Positions 36,055 through 45,441 of a stretch of 64,000 nt of DNA are shown here, piece after piece (position 1 is the stretch's first letter; the number at the start of each line of letters is the position of its first letter). The notes under the pieces are model-generated. The model ran no database searches. It worked only from the letters and a program-made list of their open reading frames with translations, and had not been told where the DNA came from. Position numbers and translations under genes: made by a program. Origin of the DNA: Actinomadura hibisca NBRC 15177 (GTDB taxonomy: Bacteria; Actinomycetota; Actinomycetes; Streptosporangiales; Streptosporangiaceae); NCBI RefSeq assembly GCF_001552635.1, contig NZ_BCRO01000027.1, positions 157,766-221,765 on the forward strand, read 5' to 3'.

Positions 36055-36768
36055 TTACTCTCCGTGCAGCGTCGACTTCCGCACCTCGGTCTGGTCGTCG
36101 TCCAGGTCGGGGTCGCGGTCGGTCTCGGGCGGGTCGGGCCAGAACTTGGTCTCGGGCGGGTCGAACTGCGACGCCTGGTAGCAGTTCTGGCACAGGTCCC
36201 AGCTCCACACCAGCTCGCTGGCCCTGTGGCATTGCCCGCGCCGGCTGGAGGTGGTGCGGGCCCGCCGGGCGCGGTCGGCGGTCGCCGCGTCGCGGTCGGG
36301 CTGCTGGTCGGGGTGGTACAGCTTGCTTCACCAGGCGTCCGGGGCGGCGTAGCACTCGGCGGCCGAGTAGCCGGGGAACACATCCACCCGGACCCGGTCG
36401 GCGTTGTGGGCATCGCCCCATGGCCAGTGCGAGCAGGGCACGCCGATCTGCAGGTCTGCGGCCAGCACCACCGCGCTCTGCCGGTCGTGCACCCAGGCGG
36501 TCACCTGCCAGCCCTGCCCGGGGCTCCACACCCGCAGCGGGACCCGTGGCCGGTCGCGCACATCGCTCCAGGCGTCGGCGCACGGCTCGGGAGCGGGGCG
36601 GGCGAGGCCGCACGCCCGACGGGGATGGTGGTCCCGGCGCATCTGCGGCGGGCTTCTCACGTGGTGGGCGGGCGGGGGTACAGCCTCGCCGCCAGGGCCG
36701 CTAGGCGCAGCGGCTTCTCGCTTCCACCACGGAATCCGGTCACCACCAGCGACACTGGCGACCGGCAT
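36055..36768 (-). pseudogene. Hypothetical gene interrupted by in-frame TGA
   Basis: The frame encodes a protein with VRVDVFPGYSAAECYAAPDAW, then TGA at 36328-36330, and continues in the same frame with SKLYHPDQQPDRDAATADRA and a CQNC motif to TAA at 36055. The stop probably arose from a Trp codon (TGG to TGA), since the sequence on both sides is coherent. The start is uncertain. It is directly upstream of the integrase and of unknown function. Confidence 0.62.
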
Positions 36769-36798
36769 CGAAGCACCCGCTCGGGCTATCGGCTCGGG

Positions 36799-38629
36799 TC
36801 AGTTGGTGCGCTTGTTGGGCAGGTGCGCGCCGATGTATCCGATGTAGATGACGCCGGTGCGGGCGGTGTCGTCGAGCAGGTGCAGGCGGGGTGCGGGGGG
36901 GTTGGCCTGAGCCGAGCCGGATGTGGGCGCCGAAGAACGCCCTCCCGGAAGGGCGGGTCGCGGGCCGGACGGGGAAGGTCCGCGCCCGGCGGAACCGCTC
37001 GCCGGCCTGCACGCCCTCGTGCTCGCCCGAGGCCAGGATGCTGGCGCTGATCAGGACGCCCGGCCCGCCGGTGCGCACTAAGGTCCGCAGGTCCCCGGCA
37101 GCGCGGCCGTTCCGCTGCGCTTGGGCGTAGGCGTGCAGCGTGGCCAGGGCGTCCATGGTCTTGCGGCGCCAGGCCGCCGCGAGAGGGTGCGCGTCCAGGG
37201 CGGTGGCGGCCTAGATCTCCAGGGCGTCGAACACCAGCAGGGGAAACCGGTCGGCGGCCTCCTGGAGGAGGGTGGCGAAGTCGTCCGGCGCTTGGAGGTC
37301 CTGCAGACCGGGGTCCTGCAGCTCGGGGTCTTCGGGCCGGGCGGGTCGACCTGCGGGGCGGTCGGCGGGGCGGTCGGCGGGGCGGTTGGCAGAGTGGGCG
37401 TGGGCCAGGCGCAGTTCGGCGATGCCGCGGTGGCGCACCGCCAGGTCGCGTTCCTCCTCGGCCGCGGCCGCCGCGGCGGCGTAGGCGTCGGTGGCCGCGT
37501 GCTGTTCCTGCAGCCGAGCGGCCAGTTGCTGGAGCTCCTGTTCGCGGTCGCGCAGCAGCGCGGTGGCCTTGTCCAGCTCGGCGCCCAGGTCTGCGGCGTG
37601 GGCCTCAGCGGTGGCGCGGCCGTCGCGGGCCTGGGCCAGTTGCCGGGCCAGGTCGTTGATTACCGTGTCGGGGTCGGGCGGGGGAGGAGCGCAGGCGGCG
37701 GGGAGTGGCGCGGCGGGGTCGGTCAGCAGTACCGCGGCGTCGGCGGCCAACCCCGCCGGGGCGGTTCTGGACCGTGCGGTGAGGACCTGGTCGGTCAGGC
37801 GGTGGCACACACTGTCGCGTACTACCTGGCCGGGCCCCAGGATCTGGTCGTCGGGCCGGTCGACGGCGGGGGAGTACCAGCGGCCGCCGCCGGCGGGTAC
37901 CTGACGCTCAGGCAGGCGGTTGCTGAGGATCTGGCGGCCTTCCTCGGTCAGCAGCAGCATCGTGATGAGCCCCGGCCATGTCGCCCCGTTCATCACAGAC
38001 GCGCCCTCGAAACCGCGGTCGATGGTGACCACCAGCAGGCCCTCGTCCCGGGCGGGGTCGGTGATGCGCGCCAGCATCTGGTCCACCTGCTGGGGCGGGT
38101 AGGTCTCCAGGGCCAGGACCGCCACCGGAGGCGGCTGGTGGTCCAGCGTCTCATCGCCGGGCGGCAGCCCTGGCGCATCGGGTATCGGTGAGCGCTTGTC
38201 GGGGAGCCGGACCCCGGCCAGCCCCAGCGCCCATGACGGGCACGGAGCCTGATGGGTCCACGGCTGGTCGGCCTCGGCGACCAGCGCCCACGCACACCTG
38301 AGCTGCTCGCCGTGCCATCCTTTGCGGGGCGTCACCACCTCGCGCAGCACCACCGCGGCCCGCACCGCGCCGGTCTGCCGGTCCTGCCACCCGAACCTGG
38401 CGCCGGCGACCTCCACCTCCACCGGCGACCGCGCCGACATTCCCTCGCAGTCGCCGGGCACCGCCGTGCCGGTGGCGAACTCCCACCCCGCCCACTCCAG
38501 GCCGCGCCGGGCGGCGTGGCCGGTGATGTCGGCGGCCAGCCGCCGCACCGGCCTGGCCCCCTTCACACTGGCTCCGCCCTGCATCCAGAGCCGATGACCG
38601 CCCGCAGCCCGCTGTGAAGACCTTCCCAT
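36799..38629 (-). pseudogene. Large hypothetical gene with nonsense and frameshift mutations
   Basis: An N-terminal part from about 38629 reads through domains with EVEVAGARFGWQDRQTGAVR, a coiled-coil-like Gln/Glu-rich stretch and FPLLVFDALEI, then hits TAG at 37211-37213. The same frame continues (AATALDAHPLAAAWRRKTMD) until a C-run near 36890-36897. After a frame change it ends with LHLLDDTARTGVIYIGYIG and stop at 36799. The C-terminal end is like a conserved actinomycete family tail. Two lesions mean it is not expressed as one protein. Confidence 0.7.
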
Positions 38630-38979
38630 GCGCCTACTGTGACGGGATTCGGCCCACTTTGTCCGCCCGCCGTCCAAACTCCAGCCCATCCACCTCGCCA
38701 GGCTCATCCTCGCGCACCTGCAGAGGTTCCTGGAAGAGAGGCGCAGGGCCGGTTTGACAGGGCGTTCGGGCTTGGGGCGGGGCGGCGGCGCGACGACCGG
38801 CAGGGTGAAGGTCGTGGTCAGTGTGGGGACTGAGCGCGTGGTGATGGTGAGCTTCATGGTGAATTTTCCGCCGCGCGGACGGTGGGCGGGAGGGCGGAAG
38901 GTCGCTGGTACGGTCACCGGCGCGGTGGTCAGCGTCCCCCCGGCCATCTAGCTGCCCTACGACACCACCCAGCAAAGTC

Positions 38980-40029
38980 CTACTGGCACACCTCTTCTTT
39001 CCCGTATCCCTTCCAGGTTGTATCGAGTCCTGCGTATGGTTCGCCCTCCACGTAAAGTGGCCCCGCTGTCGCCAGGATGGTCTTCAGGTCACATCCCGTC
39101 ATGGTTACGGGTTGGGCATTTAGGGCAATTGGAGACGCTGGATCGTGAAATACGCCGTCCGTATTCAGATATGAGGCGGTTGCGTTCGTCATATGCATGA
39201 TGCTGTACTTGGGCTGTAGCGAAAGCTTGCGATTTGACCATCGGACGCGTTCGTTCACCCACTCCACGACGCCGCTCGTCTCGGGAATCGTTTGATTGAA
39301 GTTGCGCTGAATGTTGGTGGCCACATTGGCGGTTAGGTTGTATATCGTGAAGTAGGCGTAGGTGGTCGTTCGGGAGATCGCGACGTAGACCTCGTCCCCG
39401 GGCTTAACCGCAAGATTCACGAACACCATGGCCGGGTCGTAGGGTACTGCCTCGTACCAAAAGCGGTACTTGTAACTCATTTTGCCGGAGGAGTACGTGC
39501 CCTCCTGGGTTGTTCCAGCTTGGATCAAGGGGTCGTCGCTCGCTATACCAGTTCCAATCCCAGGCCAGATCGCTGACATGCCGTTCTGGTTTTGCAGCGT
39601 TACCGCCGGAACCTTCCAGCGGGCGGATACGTCGGTATACTGCTTGCCTCCCTCGGCCTTGTACCCCGCCCAGTTGGTTGACATATCGGCGAGGGCGCCC
39701 TCGGTGTGCTGGCGAGAGGGCTTTAGCGTGGGCAGTTCGCGCTTGGGGCCTTGGGAACACTGGATCGATCGGAGCCAACGCGGCTTCTTTGAGGCCATCA
39801 GCCTGATGGCCTCTTTCGAGAGATGAACTCCCTCTTCGCGTAGCTTTTCGGGGGTGTCGCTCGCGGATATGAGGTCATTGCGAGGGGCCTTGACACTGGT
39901 TCCCAGGGCGCAGCCGGGATTGTTGATCGATGAGATCCAGGTGTGGACTTCAGCGGATGCCGGCGGAACCAGCATGCTCGCAAACAAAGAGCTCACCCCG
40001 GCCGTCATGCCCACCCTGCGTACTTTCAT
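38980..40029 (-). CDS. Secreted G1 (eqolisin)-type peptidase homologue
   Basis: A 349-residue exported protein. The signal peptide ends near ASA at about residue 26. After a pro-region, residues 120-290 fit the G1/eqolisin beta-sandwich: NWAGY, WKVPAV, AIWPGIGTG, LIQAGTTQEG with the presumed catalytic Gln, PGDEVYVAI, and SGVVEWVNER with the presumed catalytic Glu. Such enzymes are acid glutamic peptidases. A Cys near each end may form a disulfide. Met4 (40029) is used as start, since the reading frame opens at 40038. Confidence 0.72.
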   Translation of the reverse strand: MKVRRVGMTAGVSSLFASMLVPPASAEVHTWISSINNPGCALGTSVKAPRNDLISASDTPEKLREEGVHLSKEAIRLMASKKPRWLRSIQCSQGPKRELPTLKPSRQHTEGALADMSTNWAGYKAEGGKQYTDVSARWKVPAVTLQNQNGMSAIWPGIGTGIASDDPLIQAGTTQEGTYSSGKMSYKYRFWYEAVPYDPAMVFVNLAVKPGDEVYVAISRTTTYAYFTIYNLTANVATNIQRNFNQTIPETSGVVEWVNERVRWSNRKLSLQPKYSIMHMTNATASYLNTDGVFHDPASPIALNAQPVTMTGCDLKTILATAGPLYVEGEPYAGLDTTWKGYGKEEVCQ

Positions 40030-40156
40030 AAACACCATCTGACAGCCTCCTTACTGGCGATGACGGAAGGGACAATATGAATCATGTTCCTGTATTGTCA
40101 AGATCCCCAGCGGTGTCCGAAAGTGGCCAGTTCCGGCCCAGGCTCCAGAGAGTTCT

Positions 40157-40663
40157 CTATTGTGTCCCCATAAAAACCCTTACGTCGGCGCGCTGGATGC
40201 CTATCGCCCTTCCGAGCGCTGGCCAGAAATCCGCCGATGCAATGGCCGTGCGCACCACTCCGCTGCTCAAGACATCCTGGCATCCACCTCCGTCGATTTC
40301 GACCTTAAATACACCTCTATCTTTGGTCCGAAAATGAAGAAGATATTGAATCCCATAGTCAATCGGGCAGGAGCGTGGGGCCTCCTTCACGACGGGCAGC
40401 GAGCAGATTATGGCAGCCAGGGCTTTGATGGTCCCGACATCTCCCCCCGTTGCAGTGGAAGGGAAGATGAACTTTCGCTGTCTAGCGGGTGAACTTCTTT
40501 CGACGGTCAAGGATTGGACGTCTGCGAAGCCACTGCAAAAACCGGCTGGAGGGCCCGGCTTTTTTGGGTCCTCAGCGAAGGAGCGCTCACCCCCGCATCC
40601 TGCAGTCACACCGCCGAGTACCACAGCGAGAGCCGTAAGAGTGACCTTGATCCGCCAAGCCAT
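40157..40663 (-). CDS. Putative lipoprotein
   Basis: A 168-residue protein with a lipoprotein signal: a hydrophobic stretch LTALAVVLGGVT followed by the lipobox AGC (Cys at about residue 23). The mature part has several Cys (FCSGF, IICSL, SCPID, GGCQD), suggesting disulfides. GGGAG lies 5 bases upstream of the ATG at 40663. It follows the peptidase gene on the same strand and may be cell-surface cargo. No family is recognised. Confidence 0.72.
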   Translation of the reverse strand: MAWRIKVTLTALAVVLGGVTAGCGGERSFAEDPKKPGPPAGFCSGFADVQSLTVERSSPARQRKFIFPSTATGGDVGTIKALAAIICSLPVVKEAPRSCPIDYGIQYLLHFRTKDRGVFKVEIDGGGCQDVLSSGVVRTAIASADFWPALGRAIGIQRADVRVFMGTQ

Positions 40664-40899
40664 GAGCACTCCCAGAACAGAGAATACCTTTTGATCATAG
40701 TGACACCTTCCCGAAAGGGACAGCCCTTGCGGGAATAGGCGGCTCGGCTCTCGAATTTACTGGCAGTGCCTCGTCGTCGATGTCGGCCTGACCGTCCATG
40801 GCCGCCAGGTGACTCTGCTCGAGAGTCAGATGGATCACTTCCTACAAAGCGGGGCGTCGGCCAAGGGTGGCACTGCTCATGGCGATCTCCACGGTGGCC

Positions 40900-41097
40900 T
40901 CATGAGCAGAAGTACGTCGGCGGGGGATGTGCGGGCAGCCCCGGGCTGGGGGGAAGGGCGGGGAGTCCGCCAGGCTCTGAACCACCAGCGCGGCCAGCGG
41001 AGGTGGTGGTCACGAACACTGCGCGTGCTGGCAGTCCGATGCAGATCGGGCCAGAGATCACCAGAGCGCAAACCGCGCCGGTCCGCAACAGCGCCAC
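40900..41097 (-). CDS. Possible small secreted protein
   Basis: An open frame of 65 codons starting with GTG and a plausible signal peptide (LLRTGAVCALVISGPICIGL, then PARA), followed by a Pro/Gly-rich end. There is no good ribosome-binding site. It is listed because it lies among other exported-protein genes. It could be spurious. Confidence 0.35.
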   Translation of the reverse strand: MALLRTGAVCALVISGPICIGLPARAVFVTTTSAGRAGGSEPGGLPALPPSPGLPAHPPPTYFCS

Positions 41098-41415
41098 CGC
41101 GCACGGGTGGCCGCTCGGGATAGGCCGATTCGAGTAGCCAGCGCGACGTAGTTGGCGCGGAAGTCAACCTGCAGGAGTTCCAGCAGCCTCCAGTCCAACC
41201 GGTCCAGCACCTGGTCCAGTTTCCGAGTCCCGTGCTCTTGCCTCCGCCCCGTAGCCGACGGCCTGCTGCACTAGGGCACCCAAAGAAGAGGTGCTATAGA
41301 CAGAATGCGTTTTCTGTAGGGTATATCTCTCTGTGCGTCCTGTGAGGCGGTCCTTAGTGGTCTTCTGCTCCAACTCTTTCAGGAATCCTTGTCCCGGCTC
41401 CGAAAGACGATCATC

Positions 41416-41670
41416 ATGGGTGGTGACTCAGGTGTCGGCGGCGCAGCAGGAGACGATTTGTCGGATGTCCTCTGGGGGGCGGGAGCGCTGCTCGCCGGTG
41501 TCGGTCTGGTGGTGTTCTCCGTCATCAAGATCTGGTCCCTGTTTCGGTCCGATGATCGCGACGTCCTCTGGACTGACCTCGTGGTCCAGGCCGTTACCCT
41601 GGCCGTGGTCGTGGAGCTTATTGCAACGGCTATCGGCGTTCTCCGAACAGCCGAATTGCTGAGTGGCTAA
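41416..41670 (+). CDS. Small two-helix membrane protein, possibly cut by IS
   Basis: An 84-residue protein with two hydrophobic helices (WGAGALLAGVGLVVFSVI and VVQAVTLAVVVELIATAIGV). The stop codon lies at the left end of the adjacent insertion sequence, so the original C-terminus may be lost. The start is uncertain (ATG 41416, or TTG 41389). Function unknown. Confidence 0.5.
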   Translation: MGGDSGVGGAAGDDLSDVLWGAGALLAGVGLVVFSVIKIWSLFRSDDRDVLWTDLVVQAVTLAVVVELIATAIGVLRTAELLSG

Positions 41671-42560
41671 GGGATGTCCCGTAATGATGGAGAAGGTGGG
41701 CTGGGCGTGCTGTCGGTGACCTGCCGCTCCAGGTTGGGGTCAGCCGGCCATCGTCAGGATGCGCATGAGGGCGATGCCGCGGGTGGCATGGTGGACGCCG
41801 TCGCGTTTACGACGGCAGTTGCGCAGGGTGTTCCACCACTTCATGTGCGCGAAGGCGTGCTCGACGCGGGCGCGCACCCGTTTGTGAACGGTGTTGAGTT
41901 CATGTTTCCAGGTCGGCAGTTCGCTGCCGTCGCGGGGCCGCCGGTAGGGCATGATGACCTGCCGGTTTCCTTGGTAGCCGCCGTCGGCCATCACGTACGC
42001 ACCCCGGCACGCGGCATCGGCACCTGAATCGCGGAAGGCGGTGCAGTCATTGTGGTTGCCCGGCACCAGACGTCCGACCGGTACCACCAGCCGGGTGTTG
42101 GCGTCGATGACCACCTGCATGTTCACCGAGTACCGGTAGTTCTTGGACGAGGCGGTGACCGTCCGATCGTGGACGGGAACCAGCGTGCCGTCCACGATCA
42201 GTACCGTGTCGGGGCTGTGCCGGCGGGTGACCGGCGCCAGTGCGAGCAGCGGCGCTAGGTGGTCGACGACGCGGTGCGCAGCGGACTTGGACACTCCGAA
42301 CAGCAGCGCGACCTGCCGCAGCGTGAGGTTGGTGCGGTAGTACACCGCGATCAGCAGCACCCGGTCGGCCAGCGGCAGACTCCACCGCCGCCCGGTCCCG
42401 GTCTGCTCACCACCCCGACCTGCCACGATCCGCACCAGGCGACGGAACTGCCGCACCGACAGGCCGGTGAACACCGGCACCCACTCATCCTGATCGGCCC
42501 TGATCACCTGCTCCACGCCAAGATCAACGACCAAAATCGTCCACCGTTACGGGACAGCCT
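41671..42560. mobile_element. IS5-type insertion sequence
   Basis: An element of about 890 bases with terminal inverted repeats that begin near GG(G/C)(A/T)TGTCCCGTAA at both ends (left from 41671, right to about 42559). The outer 17-18 bases match at about 15 positions. It contains one transposase gene. A target duplication is not clear: the flanks show taa (left) and tta (right), which are inverted rather than direct. Confidence 0.72.
41740..42534 (-). CDS. IS5 family transposase (DDE_Tnp_4 type)
   Basis: A 264-residue DDE transposase. The N-terminal part has an HTH-like segment (LTLRQVALLFGVSKSAAHRV). Catalytic residues are suggested by IVDGTLVPV (first Asp), ADGGYQGNR (second Asp) and HKRVRARVEHAFAHMK (Glu, with the R-x-x-V-E-x-x pattern). 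The frame is intact from start to stop, so the copy may be active. Confidence 0.85.
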   Translation of the reverse strand: MVVDLGVEQVIRADQDEWVPVFTGLSVRQFRRLVRIVAGRGGEQTGTGRRWSLPLADRVLLIAVYYRTNLTLRQVALLFGVSKSAAHRVVDHLAPLLALAPVTRRHSPDTVLIVDGTLVPVHDRTVTASSKNYRYSVNMQVVIDANTRLVVPVGRLVPGNHNDCTAFRDSGADAACRGAYVMADGGYQGNRQVIMPYRRPRDGSELPTWKHELNTVHKRVRARVEHAFAHMKWWNTLRNCRRKRDGVHHATRGIALMRILTMAG

Positions 42561-42658
42561 TTAGGACAAATCGGCTGAGATGGGCAGTGGGCAGGTACTT
42601 CATCGCGGTGACGTTGGCGCTGCCATGGCAGCCGTTGACCGGCCATTGAGGTCGCCGC

Positions 42659-43408
42659 TCATTCCTGTCCCCCGGCTAGGTATACCTCCGTCACGTACTT
42701 GTCAACCATGTGCCCGGGGATGCGGCCGAACTCGTTGATCGGGATTCCCTGGCCTTCGTACCAGGCCCGGATGTCGGTCGCGTGTGCCGCCTCCCATGCG
42801 TCGTTGGTGTTGTCGTCGATGGGGATGCCTTGGTTTCTTGCCCAGGCGTGGACGATGTCGATGTGCCGGTCGGTTGCGGTGTCGGTGGGCGTCTGCGGCT
42901 CGGTGATGGGTTCTGCTGGGGCCGACCAGAAGCGGGCGACGTACAGTTCGATGCCTTGGGCCTGCTCCCATTCCTCATCGTCGGCGTTGCGCGCTTGGAG
43001 GTCGTGTTCCTTGGCGACTGCGAGCGAGCGCCGGTATCCGAGCAGTTGGAGGTGGTAGCGGCCTGGAGGGATTTCGAACACGCCGGGATCGGCTCCGGCG
43101 GCCACCGCCATCAAACCCAGGGATCCTTCTCCGTTGATTTCAAATGGGAGTGTGGCTGCGACTTCGGGAAGGTCGAGTTTGTCGTAGACGTCATGCGGCG
43201 GTAGCCGGTCCCAGTGTTCGAAGCGGATGACGGGCGCGGTGTGCTGGCATGCCGGGTAGATGTGGACGGCACCGCTGGAAGTGGTGTGCCACTCGTCGCC
43301 GTGCCGGGGTGGAGGTTCGGGGTAGGTGCCTTCTTCGTCGTAGAAGCCGAACATGCCGTGGCCGGTGGTGGCGATTTCAGTGTGGCTGTCGAGGAGTTGG
43401 GGGGTCAT
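42659..43408 (-). CDS. Protein with two Lsr2-like C-terminal motifs
   Basis: A 249-residue protein. The first 160 residues are unrecognised (beta-rich, with GRYHLQLLGYRRSLAVAKEH). The C-terminal 70 residues contain two tandem segments like the DNA-binding domain of Lsr2: HAWARNQGIPIDD and IRAWYEGQGIPINEFGRIP. In Lsr2 the xRGR-like loop contacts AT-rich minor groove. This suggests DNA binding, perhaps a silencer or regulator linked to the element. The ordering of an effector-like domain before the DNA-binding motif is unusual. Confidence 0.62.
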   Translation of the reverse strand: MTPQLLDSHTEIATTGHGMFGFYDEEGTYPEPPPRHGDEWHTTSSGAVHIYPACQHTAPVIRFEHWDRLPPHDVYDKLDLPEVAATLPFEINGEGSLGLMAVAAGADPGVFEIPPGRYHLQLLGYRRSLAVAKEHDLQARNADDEEWEQAQGIELYVARFWSAPAEPITEPQTPTDTATDRHIDIVHAWARNQGIPIDDNTNDAWEAAHATDIRAWYEGQGIPINEFGRIPGHMVDKYVTEVYLAGGQE

Positions 43409-43437
43409 GGTGGCTCCGTATCGCTCGGGGATATGGG

Positions 43438-43471
43438 CCAGCCGCCCGACCTGGAACGGTGGGGCGGCTGG
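43438..43471 (-). terminator. Hairpin terminator candidate
   Basis: Perfect 10-bp stem ccagccgccc (43438-43447) / gggcggctgg (43462-43471) with a 14-base loop. It lies just after the stop of the nuclease gene and before the Lsr2-like gene. There is no long T-run, as often in high-GC actinomycetes. Confidence 0.5.
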
Positions 43472-43485
43472 CAGTCATGGTGAGG

Positions 43486-44916
43486 TTACATATGCTTTTG
43501 GCACTGATTGAAGGACGGCGGGGTGCTGGGAGCGTTCTTCACCGCCACCCAGAATGAGCCTTGCAGACCGGCCCCGGTGGTTTCGACGGTCTTGCCGTCG
43601 GGGTTGCGCCACACTCGGTTGTTGTCGGTGAAGTCCTGAATGTCGATCGCCTGGTAGTCCTGTTCGGGGATGGGGACGAACCGGCAGGTCCACTCGTCCG
43701 CTCCCACCCAGTGGGCACCGTTCCAGGTCGACGCGAAGGGGTATTCGTCGCAGCTCTGTCCCGGCGGCTTGATGAGACTGCCGGGACAGGAGACTTCACG
43801 ACTCCACCTGCTGAACTCCTTGTCCACACCCTTGTAGGTGTACCTCGCCGGGCCGCGCACCAGGGGCTGTCCGCCCGGCGTGGTGCTGTTGCCGGGAAAG
43901 CCGGCGTGGCTACGTAGCCCGAGCTGGCCGAACAGGATGTTCTGGGCGATGGTCGGCATGGGCCCGTTGTAGTCGACCTCGTAGACCGGCGTGTACCAGT
44001 GGTAGACGCAGCCCGGCTTCTTGGAGCGGGTGACGTCGGTGAGGCTGTCGCAGCGGACTCCGGTGGGCGGGCCGAGGTACTTGTCCAGTCCGGTGATCTT
44101 GGCGCCGGGATAAGCGATCTCGATCTTGGTCTGCGGGTTGGGGTAGGCGACTCCGGACCCGGGCGATTCCATGAAGTGCGTGTGCGTCTGGACAATGCCC
44201 TTCTTGGCGGCGAAGGTCACCGGCGCCGGAGTTCCGCAGCCGCCGGTGGTGCAGCCGATCGAGAGCGTCGTGGTGAGGAGGTCGGGAACCAGTTCCCCGG
44301 TGACGTAGAGGTTCTGGTAGTAGACGGTCCGCTTCCATGCGCGGGCCGACTTGGGGTCCAGCCACTCTTCCCACGCGTAGTTCGAGGACGCCGTCCCCAG
44401 GAACTTCGTCGGCTGCACCTGGGCGAAGGTGCCGATCTTCTTCACGTGCGAACAGGAGTACGTCCGCGTCCAGTGAATAGCGTCGGAGGCTTCCGGAGCC
44501 GGGCAGTTGGGCATCGTGGCGCCCGGTGCCCGGGATGCCACCCGCTCATAGGGAGCGTCGCGGAAGCATCCGACGATGTTGCCGCTGATGTTCTCTGGGA
44601 TCTCGCAGTCCGCCCCCGACCGCTGCTCCAGGAGCCGCTTCAGTTCCTGGCGCTTGGTCGGCGCCAGACGCTTGGACGGCCGCGAGGGGCCCGGCGACAC
44701 CGGCACCTCGGCGCGGGACGAACTACTGGGCTGCGGGGTCGAGGACGGCGTGACGGAGGGCGAGTGGCTGACCGGCGAGGTCGCAGGCGTGGACGCGGAG
44801 GGCGAGGGGTTGGCCGGGGGCGTGGGTGCTGCGGTGGCCGCCGGGGCACCGGTCGCACCGAGCGCGAGGGCCAGGCCGAAGGCGGCGATGAGTTTTCGCA
44901 TCTGGGGAGTCCTCAC
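43486..44916 (-). CDS. Secreted protein with NucA/NucB-type nuclease domain
   Basis: A 476-residue exported protein. A signal peptide is followed by a Pro/Ser-rich linker (about 30-70) and a large middle region. The C-terminal 120 residues match the NucA/NucB DNase pattern: SCDEYPFASTWNG, EWTCRFVPIPEQ and FTDNNRVWRN, with a final GSFWVAV segment. The middle contains many Cys in pairs. It may degrade DNA outside the cell or in a competitor. The upstream I36-type gene is only 6 bases away, so the two are an operon. Confidence 0.7.
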   Translation of the reverse strand: MRTPQMRKLIAAFGLALALGATGAPAATAAPTPPANPSPSASTPATSPVSHSPSVTPSSTPQPSSSSRAEVPVSPGPSRPSKRLAPTKRQELKRLLEQRSGADCEIPENISGNIVGCFRDAPYERVASRAPGATMPNCPAPEASDAIHWTRTYSCSHVKKIGTFAQVQPTKFLGTASSNYAWEEWLDPKSARAWKRTVYYQNLYVTGELVPDLLTTTLSIGCTTGGCGTPAPVTFAAKKGIVQTHTHFMESPGSGVAYPNPQTKIEIAYPGAKITGLDKYLGPPTGVRCDSLTDVTRSKKPGCVYHWYTPVYEVDYNGPMPTIAQNILFGQLGLRSHAGFPGNSTTPGGQPLVRGPARYTYKGVDKEFSRWSREVSCPGSLIKPPGQSCDEYPFASTWNGAHWVGADEWTCRFVPIPEQDYQAIDIQDFTDNNRVWRNPDGKTVETTGAGLQGSFWVAVKNAPSTPPSFNQCQKHM

Positions 44917-44922
44917 CGCGTA

Positions 44923-45441
44923 TCAGCCGCACCGAGTGAAGAAGGAGTCGGCCTTGTTGTAGTGCGCGGTGCTGACGACCGCCGTGGCCGCCCCGCTCTC
45001 CTCGGTCCACATGTGCGTCGGCGGAGTGGTGGCGTTGTCGTACACGTACACGGCGTGCAGGGACTTGTTCTGCCAGGACGAGGTCTTGTCGCCGAACCCG
45101 TAGTTGGTCAGGTACTGCGTCCCGCCGCAGTCGCGGAAGGTGAGCTTGCGGCCGGTGAAATCCCGGCCGTCGTAGAAGCAGTAGGCGTTGGCCGCGCAGG
45201 GGTCGGCGGCCACGCCCGCCGTCGCGTTGGCCGGGATGGTGACCACCACCTGGCCTCCCCGGTAGGAGACCTCGTTGGGAGCGGTCTGGACACCGCCGGG
45301 ATAGTTGCGGAGCTGGACGTCGATCTGCTCCTGGACACTCGGCGCGGGCGAAGCGCTGGCGGCGCCGGCCAACAGCGCGAGGGCGCTTCCGGTACCGACG
45401 GTGGTGATGAGCACGCTTCGCATGACCTGGTTGAGCTGCAC
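44923..45441 (-). CDS. Peptidase-inhibitor I36 / beta-gamma-crystallin-like secreted protein
   Basis: A 172-residue exported protein. The signal peptide (about residues 8-31) has an ASA-type site. The C-terminal 95 residues contain CAANAYCFYDGRDFTGRKL and SSWQNKSLHAVYVYDN, the pattern of I36-type inhibitors and crystallin-like folds, with 4 Cys. The GTG start at 45441 follows AGAGGAG. It is 6 bases upstream of the nuclease gene. It may inhibit proteases or shield the nuclease; neither is shown. Confidence 0.75.
   Translation of the reverse strand: MQLNQVMRSVLITTVGTGSALALLAGAASASPAPSVQEQIDVQLRNYPGGVQTAPNEVSYRGGQVVVTIPANATAGVAADPCAANAYCFYDGRDFTGRKLTFRDCGGTQYLTNYGFGDKTSSWQNKSLHAVYVYDNATTPPTHMWTEESGAATAVVSTAHYNKADSFFTRCG

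Noticed and set aside
36328..36330. TGA as a recoded Trp or selenocysteine codon
   Set aside because: No selenocysteine element is seen, and a neighbouring gene carries a TAG and a frameshift, so decay is simpler.
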